This document shows positions 9,836-21,300 of a stretch of DNA of 64,000 bases, piece by piece. The notes beneath the pieces were generated by a model. That model ran no database searches and was not told the DNA's origin. It saw nothing but the letters and a program-made list of their open reading frames with translations. The stretch is taken from assembly GCA_035578175.1 (NCBI GenBank), contig JAQMRL010000010.1, forward strand, positions 33,596,784 through 33,660,783, written 5' to 3'. This DNA comes from Catonia carolina (Eukaryota > Arthropoda > Insecta > Hemiptera > Achilidae). The stretch's first letter is position 1. Each line of letters starts with the position of its first letter. The position numbers and the translations under genes are program-made.

Positions 9836-10945
9836 ACGCAGTTAAAAAAGAAGGTTAGTGAAATTTTATTATATAAATTCATTATATAAAATAGAATTAA
9901 TTTAAAACTGCAGGATGCATTATAAAGAATTATTTATTTATTTGCATTATAGAATATTTTTGTATGTATTTTCAATACCGATTTTAACATTTTTAAGTGA
10001 GGGATGTACAGCAGTTTAACTAAAAATAAAAAAAGTAGATGTGATAAAAAAAAAGTGGAAAAAGGAGTAAAACAGATACTTTAATGACACAGCAGCAAGT
10101 TGGTATGACATGGGTATACAAAAACTGCCAAAACGTCTACAAAAATGCATCAATCGAAATGGCGATTACGTACGAAAAAAATAAATGTTCAAGTTTTAAA
10201 ATGATAAAAAAAACATTATTGAAAATAAACATTTTCTGAATTTCTAAACAATTTAAACCTTACTTTCGATACTATATTCATATAACTATACTTATTAAAT
10301 ACTCAAATTACAATATGTTTAAGTCAGAAATAAGTTTCCTTAAAAATATTGGTATTTTAAAGCAATTCTCGCATTATAGAAATATAAATTTTATTCTTTA
10401 AGCACAAAGTAAATTTTGTTTAAAAATGGATGTAATTTATCTTTCTGTGATGCAAATAGTAACTCATTAAGTATATTATAAAAACAATTTAAATTTTAAA
10501 ATAATAATTCTAATACTTTTAAATGATTTAAAAGTACATCATTTAAAGAAATCATAGCGATTTAGCTAATATATTTAAAATACTTGATGGCTAATAATGA
10601 AAACCTTAATGAACTGCCATAAACTCTTTACAATGTCTTTTTGTTTTTACACGTTCAGTACTACAGATGTGTATACAAGTCCAACATAAACCTTCTTGCT
10701 CGGCCTAAGGATTTGTTAACATGTCCTGTTCAGACATTATTTTATGATTATTTTCCAGTCAGCAGGTAGTTTAAACTGTTCATCTTGTAGACCTTTCTAT
10801 GTGCTAAGGTACAGTAGTCGTGGAGTATTTCATAATACAACTTAAGAGGAATTTTATGTTTGTGCTAGTTATGAATGGGGGTTTAAATTCAACTTGTAAA
10901 CTGTTAGTTATTCTTTCATTGGTAAAATTGCTATCTATAATTTTC
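9836..10945. other. No gene seen
   Basis: The first 130 bases (to a GCAGGATGCATTATAAAG word) are shared with 61690-61770 and appear to belong to the same retroelement family as the Penelope repeat. The rest is AT-rich sequence without recognisable features. Confidence 0.35.
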
Positions 10946-10949
10946 CTAA

Positions 10950-11335
10950 GTCCGTCCTGAAACTACAAGTGATAGCAACAAACGATTTTTAGATTCAAAA
11001 TCTACACAAAAATGTTAGTGGGTCTGGATTAGGTTTGAAGTTCCAGTTTTGACTGGAAGTCAAGAAATCAAAGTCAAAATTCGGAAACGAAAATAGCATC
11101 ATTCGATTCCTCTTAAAGAATAGATACAGAAAATATTCTGTTTGAAGTTCTGGTTTTGCTGGAAGTGGACCAAAACTGGAAGTCAGAAATGAAAATAGTG
11201 ACATTCAATTCCTCTTAAAGAGTAGATACAGAAATCACTAATGGTTTTTGTCATAGATCAAAGGTAAGCCTTTTTAAAAATTGCCACTAGCCATGAGACA
11301 CTTTGTCTCATGAAAGGGATTTTTAATTTTTAATT
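10950..11335. repeat. Dispersed repeat family B, two internal units
   Basis: A unit of about 110 bases that includes GTTTGAAGTTC, GGAAGT and TTCCTCTTAAAGAGTAGATA occurs twice in tandem. It is followed by an end segment with a hairpin in which ATGAGACA faces TGTCTCAT. The same family occurs at 20640-21110 with three units and at 42870-42965 as the end segment only. Confidence 0.65.
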
Positions 11336-11339
11336 ATTT

Positions 11340-11835
11340 CTAGTGAGTTTTTTTATAGGTAAGTTAAACATTTTAAAACTTTTAAATTTTATCTTGAAAT
11401 TTCTTTGTATTATGTATACAACGGGACCTTAGTCTTTTTGTACTTGTTTATAGTTAGTTGCCTGTAGATTACTGTAAAAGAGTTACAAACAAAATAATAA
11501 TTCATAATTTATAACTACTAATGTCAAATTTTATTTTGTTCTTTAAAGAAAACACAGAAAGAAAATATACTTACTGCCTGCCTATTGGTAATTAATCATA
11601 AAATAATATCTGAATAGAACATGTTAATGAGATTGTAGGCTGGCAGTAAGGGTAATGTTGGACTTGTATTATACATCCATATTGCTGAATGTGTCAACGG
11701 TTATAACAACAGTCACTGACAATACAATAAATTTTATAAAAATTTTAAAACAAAATAAACTGATGAACCAAATTCATCAACCGAACATACTTTTTCATAA
11801 TGCACACATCATAAATTATTTATGATAGGCCTACA
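11340..11835. other. No feature seen
   Basis: AT-rich sequence between two repeats. No motif, gene or transposon end was recognised. Confidence 0.3.
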
Positions 11836-11837
11836 TA

Positions 11838-12746
11838 CGAGGTGTGTCAATTGAGTTCTGGGAATTTGTAAAAAAACCCAAGCAAATTAAGTAACAAGCA
11901 CAATTTTTTTATCGATCTTCACAATAGTCTCCCTTTAACTATATATAACAAATCCAATGTAGCTCCCACGATTAGAAGTACCCGTGGTAATCCTCCGAAG
12001 TTACTCCATTCAGAACCCTGATTACAACTTCCATGACCTTCTGTACACCGCCATGATGAGTTCCTTTGAGGTGCAACTTCATCTTGGGGAATAAGAAGCC
12101 GCAAGGGGGCGATATCAGGGCTTTAGTGTTTGTGTTGGAATGGCTTTTTTTGCCAAAACTCTTGCACAATTAACGACGAATGGGCCGGCGTGTTGTCGTG
12201 GTGGAAGATCCGCCCGTCCTTGGCAAGTTCAGGCCGCATGCATAAAATGGGTGCTCACAGCTGCTCCAGGATGCCAACATAGAACTGTCCAGTCACTGTC
12301 TGGCTGGAGGAACATATAGATGATGCTGGGGATATTGAAAAAGACGATCAACATTACCTTCAGTTGTGACTTGAACATCCTTGCTTTCGTTGGCCGCTCC
12401 CCACCCTTTTCCACCCACTGGTGACTTGTTTTTGGATCTCGGGGTCATACTCAAATATCCAGGTCTCATCTCCAGTGACTACCTGACTCATCCAATCTCT
12501 GCCATCGCTGTGAATGCAGGATAACACACTAACCTCGCTTGTAATGTGAATCGCTCATTTTCACGATGCCACTAAAAAGTTACTTTCGAAAAACACGCAT
12601 AAAACAAACCAAACGTGCTATCGACTTTAAACTTTGATTGTAACAAAAGGAAGGTCCCCTATTTCTGGTCATATGTTTACGAATGACGCAGTGTTGCCAA
12701 TTCCCGAGTTATAACTAAATTCCTAGAATTTTATTGTCACACCTCA
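11838..12746 (-). mobile_element. Degraded mariner transposon
   Basis: TA flanks lie at 11836-11837 and 12747-12748, with inverted ends of about 30 bp beginning CGAGGTGTGTCAAT / TGAGGTGTGACAAT. The minus strand keeps pieces of a mariner transposase. KARMFKSQLKVMLIVFFNIP comes from the catalytic domain, and scattered C-terminal residues in several frames follow a deletion around the second catalytic Asp. The layout is the normal one-direction arrangement, unlike the palindromic mariners elsewhere in this window. Confidence 0.75.
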
Positions 12747-12749
12747 TAA

Positions 12750-13970
12750 AAATTAATTTAACAAAAAAAAAAATACAGAAAACTAAATTTTAATGACGTC
12801 AAATAAAGTATGTAACTACAACAAATTAAAATAAGACTAAATAATATTACACAAGAATTTATGTTAAAGGCACAAGGTTCGTTTTATTATTTTGGTAACT
12901 ATATTATAAAATGATCACATATTAATCAAATAGTAAGACTTTCAGAGATTCTTTCATCAATAAAGTTCTTCAAACAAATATGATTTGTTGCTATGATAGT
13001 TTTATAGAACCTCCGATCAACTGTGGAAAAATGGTAGACATAAAATTAAATTAAATTAAATCAGATTTAAATAAGCATTTAAAATTTTAAGCACTAATAA
13101 AAAATTAAAAGTAATTTAATGGTTCAGGTGAATTTATCTAAGAATATACAAATCCTACTATAATATTTGTCTATATACATAACATTGTAGTGACTCATCA
13201 AAGCTACAGATCTTAAACAAGAAATTTGGAAAGTATGTTCCTATGAGAATGTAAATACACATTATGACGCAACTAGTTTGGTCCCTAATGTTTTTTTATT
13301 AGTTTTGCATTGCTTCGCACATATGCGGTGGTGGTTTTCGTGTGTTTCTTAGTTTTGGCGGCTACCGTTTGGCAGTCCTGCTATGGTCAACAGCTAGAGA
13401 GGATGGCTGTTCTAGTTTGTATGCGGTAGGAGTTGAAGTATTATTTGTGACCACAGCGGGAATATAGGATTTTTTGTGGTATTAAGTTTGATTATATTTA
13501 TTTTCATAAATTTATATCCCAACAATGTAAGTGTTAGTATTCTTTCAGAATTAAATAAAGGTATGAGAATTTGTTATTTTAATAATTACAACCGGAGATT
13601 TCACAAAAAATAGTTAAATGAATTGGACTTTAAATATCTTCTGGTTTATTTTGTTTCAGTGCTGTATTAAAATTTGATAAACTTATATAAAAAAATGAAA
13701 GTAACTATTAACTTTTCCTATCTTCAACAAGCAAGTTTTCCTATAAATAAACAACAAGTATTTTATATTTTAAAGTTCGGAACTTTTCTTGTAATAAACA
13801 ATATTAAGTGATTACATACAATTTTTATTTCATAGATATAATACCAAGTATCCATACAAAGTACAAAGTATTAATACCAAGTATCAATTGGACCAAGTAT
13901 CAAAATGTAATCAAAGAACATTTTTTGCTTATAATCATGATATATGTTTTTATTTAATAATAAATTTCCT
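12750..13970. other. No gene seen; a GC-richer patch near 13270-13500
   Basis: Mostly AT-rich. The patch at about 13270-13500 is visibly richer in G and C and could be an exon or a retroelement leader, but I found no frame or splice structure to support either. Confidence 0.25.
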
Positions 13971-13971
13971 T

Positions 13972-14425
13972 TTTACTTTCTCTTGCCTATATGAATATAT
14001 AGGAAGGAAGGTATTGTTTTCATGTCCATTTTTTGAAATCGAGTTTTCACTGGATCTACACGTTTTCAGACCCCCTGAACCCAAAAAACATGTTTTTAGC
14101 GATTGGTCTATGTGTGTGTGTATGTGTATGAACACAATATCTCAAGAACGGAGCATCGTACGAACTTGAAACTTTGAACTTGAAAAGTTAGATACTACTA
14201 CTGGACCTGATACGAACATTTTTATCAAAATCGGTCAACTGGAAATAGTTAATTCGTGTCTTTTCACTTATATGCGATTTTCTCAAAAACTGCACTTACG
14301 ATTTTTTTAAAATCACCTGATTTAATAAATTTTTCATGCTCTACAAGATAGGGTAGGCACCATGCCTGCTGAAATTCTTGGGGAGGCTGTTTCCTCGTAA
14401 AAAGATTGGTTTTTTAAGATTCCGG
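13972..14425 (-). repeat. Dispersed repeat family A, inverted partial copy
   Basis: Read on the minus strand it matches the last 400 bases of the copy at 33492-34411. Shared words include ATCTCAAGAACGGAGCATCG, AACCCAAAAAACATG and the terminal CTTTCTCTTGCCTATATGAA. An internal GT microsatellite lies at 14109-14127. Confidence 0.65.
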
Positions 14426-14429
14426 CTTT

Positions 14430-16478
14430 AATTGCTGTATTACTAAAATAATATACTAGAAATCCCTCGTCTAATTACAATGAGAAACTTTTAAGTACTC
14501 TTCTTGACTTTTCGGCGTGAAACATCATTCTAAGTTTTCGATTTTCGGTACATACCATCTATATAATTATTTTATGGGACAGTAACAATTTGCAAGTTTA
14601 TAGATCCCCAAGAAACATAAAAACGGTGTATTCATTTGAAATTAATGCTTGGAAAACATGAAAAAAGTAGTTTTTTTACTTTTTTGAATTAATAGTACTC
14701 CCACAAAAATGTGGGGATGGGTTGATGAATGATAAGTCAAAATCTTCATCTGAATGTGCTCTACAAAAAACTATTAAAACATTTTAAAAAAATTCCTACC
14801 GACAAGATCAATAAAATTCTATTTCAAAATTACTAGATTTTGTAAAAAAGACATTAGCTTATGATTCGATTTTCACTACTGAGGTTAAAATAAGCACAAC
14901 AATATCATGTTTATTTTGTATCATTCTGTACAGCATTTAGATTTACCACAAATGTTTTGAGGAAAAATGGTTGAATAAAAATGATTTAACCTAAATGCGG
15001 TGTATATATAAATTTATAGAATAATATTATAAAAACAAAGCGTGTTTTTTGTGTAGGCTTATTTCCAAAACTACTGAACGAATTTTTATGAAATTTTGAT
15101 AGCATATTCACATTTGCATTCACAGCAACAATTTCTTTTTTTAAATTTTCAAAAATGATAACTCTAATGGCCCTAATGAAGATTTTCATAAATATGTATG
15201 TGTCTGCACATGTGAGTACATACATTGTTGAACTAGATGAAGGGGTTCAATGACAAAGAGAGACATACACGGGGGAAATTAATGAAACGTTGTGTTTGTG
15301 TGTTTGTGTGAGCGTGTTGTACATTGGAGTATACAGTCGATCTAGCAGCTATACAATTTCTGTTACATATATTTAAAAAAAAATGATTACACAACATGTT
15401 TTGCGTGTGAAGCTGCGACGGGGCATCAAAATAAACGATAACATATTTTGATTTATGCTATCCTGTTTAAGGATAATACACAAAACAACTTGCGGAAAAG
15501 AGATAGAAACTTTCATAGAAGAGGAGTAAATAAAAATTGAAAAGACACGACATTATTTTGAGGCAATTTTTTCATCCACCATGTTACTTTATAGAACAAA
15601 AAGTGTGATATCTTTTGAACGCATCTATCAATTTGCAATATCTAAACATTGTTATTTTTACAATGAATTGCTTTATTTATGTCTATAGTTAAACATATTT
15701 TTTTGTATTTTTTAGTGATTTAGTGACACTTTTTTGTACATAAATTGATATTTCTAAAAGAAATTTTTTTTTAAATATTCAATTTTTATTCTAGTCATAA
15801 ATGAAAACGGAAAAATTTGGTTCAAACGTTGTTCTAATAACAAACTCTTTATAAATAAATGGTAATTTTTTGAAATTTTTAGGAATGAAACTGAATGAAA
15901 TAAAAGAATTTTTATTAGGCGTAAAATGACAGTCCGCGTGATCGTGAAAATCGCAGTTCTTGTTGGGTTAACTGATTTAAGCATATAACTTACTACATTT
16001 GAACAAATAAATATTTTTTGCCAGTCACTAATGGCCTTGTTAAATTATTTTAATAACTCTTCACCTTGGAGTGCATGAGTAATCAGAAGCTTGTAACCAA
16101 TAAAGAATGTAATGAGTAGTTTTGCTGCGTATGTAGTATCCGTTCCTAGAACATTCTTCTATCTGGTCCAAAGTATCAATCTGCTATGACTCATCCCATC
16201 ATTACAATTATTCCATTGCGGAGTAAATCCAGGAAAGGATACACAACTTTTTAACCACTGGAGATACTGAACTAAGACAAGTTTTAACGGATTTCTCAAC
16301 AATTTAAACTAGGACATATTATTCCCATACCACACTATTTAAAAATTTTATACACTGAAAAAGTTTTTTCTCAATTTAAATTATATATTCACATAGTAGA
16401 TACATTTTATATACTACTTTATTTTAGTAATAATTTGAGGTACACCGATGGTTAATAAACAGTTCTTAAATCACATAA
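14430..16478. other. AT-rich stretch without recognised genes
   Basis: Several short frames exist but none shows a family motif. The part at about 15030-15230 (TTTCCAAAACTACTGAACGA and onward) has the look of an old dispersed repeat, without a second copy here to prove it. Confidence 0.3.
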
Positions 16479-16481
16479 AGT

Positions 16482-16870
16482 GAGCCCTGCATATTACATT
16501 GAAATAATTGGAGGAGGAGAAATTGCAAAAGAACTTTTCCCAATAATATTAAAAAAATACAAAATTCTATGATTTATAAAAATTATGCTTTTAAACAAAA
16601 AAGAAATCATTTAAAAAATTGTTAGCTTTTACCGTTTTTGCCGGTATATAAGACGCACTCCCGTTTTAAAGAAGAAAATGAGCCCTACATAATTACATTG
16701 TAATACTTGGGAGGAGGAGAAATTGCAAAAGAACTTTACCCAATAATATTAAAAAAAAATACAAAATTCTATGTTTATAAAAATCATGCTTTTAAACAAA
16801 ATAAAAATTAAAAAAAATTGTTAGTTTTTACCGTTTTTGCCGGTGCAGACACACTCCTCTTGTGTTTAAA
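16482..16870. repeat. Tandem duplication of about 198 bp
   Basis: The block starting GAGCCCTGCATATTACATTG at 16482 is repeated starting GAGCCCTACATAATTACATT at 16680. Both copies contain GGAGGAGGAGAAATTGCAAA and end in the GTTTTTGCCGG start of the Tigger element. The duplication therefore copies the left transposon end. Confidence 0.75.
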
Positions 16871-16882
16871 AATTATTTTTAA

Positions 16883-17729
16883 CCCTAGAAGCGGTAATAG
16901 GTTTAACTTAAAGTGTCAAGCATTTTTAATAAAAAAAAACATGCTTACGAAAACAATTTTTTATTGTTTTTGTATTTCACATATCAGGTACGTATTATAT
17001 AACAAATTAAACAAAAAAGATAGCTCTACCTGACTGTTATTTTTGTTTTCTGATAATATTATTTCCCAAATAACTAGGACTAATGAAATATTTATAATAA
17101 CAAATTTGAGAAATATGTTTTGTGTTATTGGCTACTTAACAGATTTACCTAAACAAATGCGTAAAAATGGAAATATACATTTTTTAGTGCAATCTTTCTA
17201 GAATAATTACGTTTTTAAATTATCAGTTTATCTGTTTTCGTTATTATAATATGTGAAAAAATGGTAAGGTCTGTAGAGAAAAGATCTAGGTTATGTTTAC
17301 GCAATGTCAACATTTACAGAGTACACATTTATTTTCGTAGGTTTTATTTACAACCTGAACACATACTAAAATAATATCACAGATAATTCACGATATTTAA
17401 TAAATTTACAGTAAAACGAATTAAAACACACTAATGACATGAAACAACAACACATCTATCTTAACAAACAGATCGCCATTACAGTGAAACACGACATTAC
17501 GAAACAACAACTTTCAAAGACTCGTACAAATGAACGAGAGAACGAAACTACCGGCAAACTGTGAAATTCAATAGATCAAATGAAATACTTTCATATGATT
17601 AGTTATATAACCTAGGTTGGACAACCTGCTGGTTGAAAATAAGAGTGGGTGCATCTGTCGACCAAATCGACATCGACATGTATTCAACAGCACAACTGTC
17701 GCTCAGATCGACAGTTACCGCTTCTAGGG
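16883..17729. mobile_element. piggyBac-type MITE (TTAA-flanked, 847 bp)
   Basis: TTAA lies at 16879-16882 and again at 17730-17733. The ends are exact inverted repeats, CCCTAGAAGCGGTAA / TTACCGCTTCTAGGG. A TTAA target duplication with a CCC start is the hallmark of piggyBac transposons. No transposase is encoded. It is inserted inside the Tigger remnant, so it is the younger of the two. Confidence 0.85.
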
Positions 17730-17911
17730 TTAAACACATTAAACATGTATTTGTGTAGCTAAATCAGTGATTTAAAAATATTAATATTTAAAGATTGCTA
17801 TACGAAAAACATCATTATTATGAAAGGTAGATACTAGCTACTTTTTAAGCTATACCAATATTACTCATACGCTTAACTGAAATAGAAAATTCTTTCCGAT
17901 ACACATCAGTC

Positions 17912-18078
17912 TTAGTGGGAGTCACTGTCACTTAAAGAATTTGAGCTATTTTCAAACAATAAATTAACTTTAGCTCCATTCAAAGAATTGCTGATGCCGC
18001 ACTTCTTGAAAGAGTTTACAACAATTTTGGAGTCAACAGTGTTACAGGAAATTTTGACCCATACGAACCTGAGTTGTG
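17912..18078 (-). pseudogene. Tigger/pogo transposase C-terminal fragment
   Basis: One open minus-strand frame includes VVPQLRFVWVKISCNTVDSK, then IVVNSFKKCGISNSLNGAKV and NLLFENSSNSLSDSDSH-stop. This corresponds to the end of pogo/Tigger transposases, just after the DDE domain. No start codon or upstream domain is preserved. Confidence 0.7.
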
Positions 18079-18223
18079 GAACGACATTTAAGTTTTCCCC
18101 CCTGGTGTCATTTTTTGTCGAAGGAAGGAAAAATGTGTCTTATACAACGGCAAATACGGTAATTATTATAAAAACTACAAACAGCCAAAATTATTGTTAA
18201 TAATCAATAAATGAAGTACTTAC

Positions 18224-18389
18224 CACACAGTTCTTGAATATTAACGAACGATAATACTGATTCTTTATAACTAGAATTGGCTTTTCTAATATGTTCTAAA
18301 CAATTATCATTGATTTGTACTAGACAGTCTTTCTTCAGTCCTTTAAAAAATAAACTATATCCTGACTTTCTTGGATTAGCAAATCCAAC
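18224..18389 (-). CDS. CMTR2: CMTR2 exon 12
   Basis: Encodes [20 protein letters not shown] through [13 protein letters not shown], plus one base of the next codon. The acceptor CAG is at 18391-18392 and the donor GTAAGT just left of 18224. It aligns with the stretch of CMTR2 that ends FVPMEVL in vertebrates, so only a short C-terminal exon should be missing. Confidence 0.9.
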
Positions 18390-21300
18390 CTGAAATAAAT
18401 TTAATACATGTTAGTAGCGATAAGGAATCTGATGGAGGAAAATGTCTAGGAAGAAGAACTGAATGACCAAAGGAAGAAAAAGTGAGTAGAGTAGAACTAT
18501 GTATGCGTGCTCCGTTGATGTGCAGTCATTCATTTTGCTTGCTTTTGAGAATGTGTTGTGGCTGTTTTTGAAGGGGTGGGAGGATATGAACCGTTATGTG
18601 GCAGAGGGTGGGGTTTAACAACACTCTTGAAGAACAACTCAGTCACTCGTGTACTTTACAGTGGTAAGATCTCAGCATAGCGATTCTACTAAATAGTATT
18701 TTTCAATACTTTAATACTTTTCTAAACAGTATTTTACAGTACTAATTTAACCAGTATTTTTCAATACTACCTTAACCAGTTTTACTCTGTTGTGCATATT
18801 TTAAAATACTAATAGCACTTTGTAATGCCTCAACCGGTATCGACACGAATAGGCAAAGAAATGACGCTGAAAAACCAAAGTAAATGTATTATTATGAGCA
18901 TGCAGCTAAACTTTGTGGTATATCAGTTCACACTTTAAGGAAAATATTAACGAAAGAAAAATAAATTGGAGATAATAGAACGTTGAGTATGCCAAGATAA
19001 ATTTGTCCAAGAATAAACAGTAAAGTTAACATTGATAATTTCCAAAAATCTGCAATTCGAAATTCAATAAATAAAGATGGATTTTAATACAATTTTTGCA
19101 CAGCCTTTCATACCATAATTTCAATGTACTGAGTTAATATAGTAAAATAATGTGTTTAAATATTTATTTTCCACTTCAATAGGCAAAAAGTTATGATTTT
19201 CAAAAGTGGTCATTTCAAAATAAAAGTCTTATCTTTCTAACAATATATCAAGACGCTACTAACTCAGTAGGTGTAGAACAACATGAAAAGTAACCCCAAG
19301 AAAATTGGACAGGATAACTGTAATAGTTTTTGAGAAAATGTTCCTTACATTAACATCACGGAGATAGGCATTCCGGGTCCCCTTAGAAAATTAAGCTCCT
19401 GTCAAACTTACAAAGTACTGATAACGCGCTATAAGTTGACGATTATGCCTATCATGCGGAGGACAGTATACTATCTATCCTACTTACATCGGCCAACCCG
19501 AAAGCATAAGACATGTATCAACCACCACGAACACTTAAGTAATAAAATTCAATTCATGACCAGTCACACTAAATAAGTAAGGAGTAATGTAATTATTTAA
19601 AGAAAGTGAATTATTTAAAATTCAATTGCAATTTAACATAATGTTACTGAAAATAATGAAATATGAAAACCCTCAAAATACAATAACATTTTAAAATTAC
19701 CGTAAAACTAGTAATACTCACGATAATAAGCTCGCATTGACGGAACTCACGGACTGACTAGTCTTATCACTACAAATGTCAGAGTGCAGTAATTCAGTTT
19801 ACTGCTGATGACCAAAACGGATAATAAATATAGCTTAGGCCTAGTATTATGAATTATTTAGAATGAATGTTTATTATTTAGGATAATTATTAAGAATCAA
19901 TAAATAATACAATGAGATGTTTATAAAACGACATAGTTGTAAACATAATAAATCAATGTAAGAGTAAAACTAGATGATGTCATGGTTAAGCTGTCGCTAT
20001 GATGTATTTAGAAAAGCACATATAGTAGCACTTCCTCCCCCGCATAGTCCAGTCTTACTCTTGCTGACGATCATCAACTTATATTGCGTTACTAATAACA
20101 AAAGGGTTGCTTCAATTTTAATAATATGGCAGATGGAGTAAAGAAAAAAAGACATTCACAGATACGGTGGAATCTACAAATACAACTTAACAGAAATAAC
20201 TTGAATAAATAAATAATAATGAATAATTAAATAATATTAATTAATAATGAATTAATAATAAATATTTGAATAATTAAATATTAACAAACCTCTTCAAAAG
20301 CATGACCAATTATATATACAAGACCAACATTAAACTGGGTTAAGAGAGGTAAACCAGTTAAGATAAAACTAGTATTTTCTTCCATATCCATTAATCTCTC
20401 AGTAATTAATTTCATGCATTCTCTTTGCGCAACCCACATGTTCAGTGACCATGGTTTATTAGATACATCACACATTTTTACTGCTGGATGAGAACTTTTT
20501 TCTTCACTGCAAGAGAAAGATTAAACCAATTAAAATTTCTCAAATAACAGATTAAGATTACTAAATGTTTTTGGTGGTAATTTTTAAAATTGTCGACTAT
20601 CATCTTACTTTTTCCAATCGTCCATCACACCCAGATGTCAGAAACTACAAAAGATAGGAACAAATAGTTTTCAGATTCGTAATCTTCACAAAAAGTTAGT
20701 GGGCCTAAATTGGGTTTGAAGTTCTGGTTTCAACCGGAAGTGGCCCAAAACTGGAAGTCAAAAAATTAAAGCCGGAATTTGGAAACAAAAACATTTGTTT
20801 CCGGAAACTGATTGAGTTTGAAGTTTCAGTTTCGATCGGACATCAAGAAATCAAAGTCCGAAATTGGAAACAAAAAAGTGTCGTTTGATTCCTCTTTAAG
20901 AGTAGATACAGAAATGATTGGGTTTGAAGTTTCAGTTTCGATCGGACGTCAAGAAATCAAAGTCGGAAATTGGAAACAAAAAAGTGTCATTTGATTCCTC
21001 TTAACGAGTAGATATAGAAATTATTACTCGTTTTTCCAATAATTCAAAGGTAAACCTTTTTAAAAATTGCCATCAGCCATGAGCATCTCTTGAAAGGTAT
21101 TTTTTTACTTAGAATTATGTATGAGTACTTGAATATTAAGTTTTATTACAAGAGTTATCAGATTTCTGCTATAAAAAAATCAGTATGCTATTTTTATTGT
21201 TAACCCTTTCAGTGCCAAAACAATATTTAAAAGTTTGATCTAAGTGCCATTTAATTTAGATAAGGGTGTACAAAAAGTGCCAGCCCTTATTTCGAAGACT

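Larger units (their letters stand above)
16632..18159 (-). mobile_element. Tigger/pogo-like DNA transposon remnant
   Basis: Inverted ends of about 24 bp read CCGTTTTTGCCGGTATATAA on the left and its near complement (CCGTATTTGCCGTTGTATAA) on the right, with TA at 16630-16631 and 18160-18161. The minus strand from about 18078 to 17912 encodes the C-terminus of a pogo/Tigger transposase, including IVVNSFKKCGISNSLNGAK, and stops at TAA. SFKKCGIS is the family's usual C-terminal signature. The catalytic domain is gone, and a piggyBac-type MITE lies inside at 16883-17729. Confidence 0.7.

Noticed and set aside
16060..16200. Minus-strand frame ending ALQGEELLK as the missing CMTR2 exon
   Set aside because: It has no clear acceptor in the right phase and no resemblance to the CMTR2 C-terminus.
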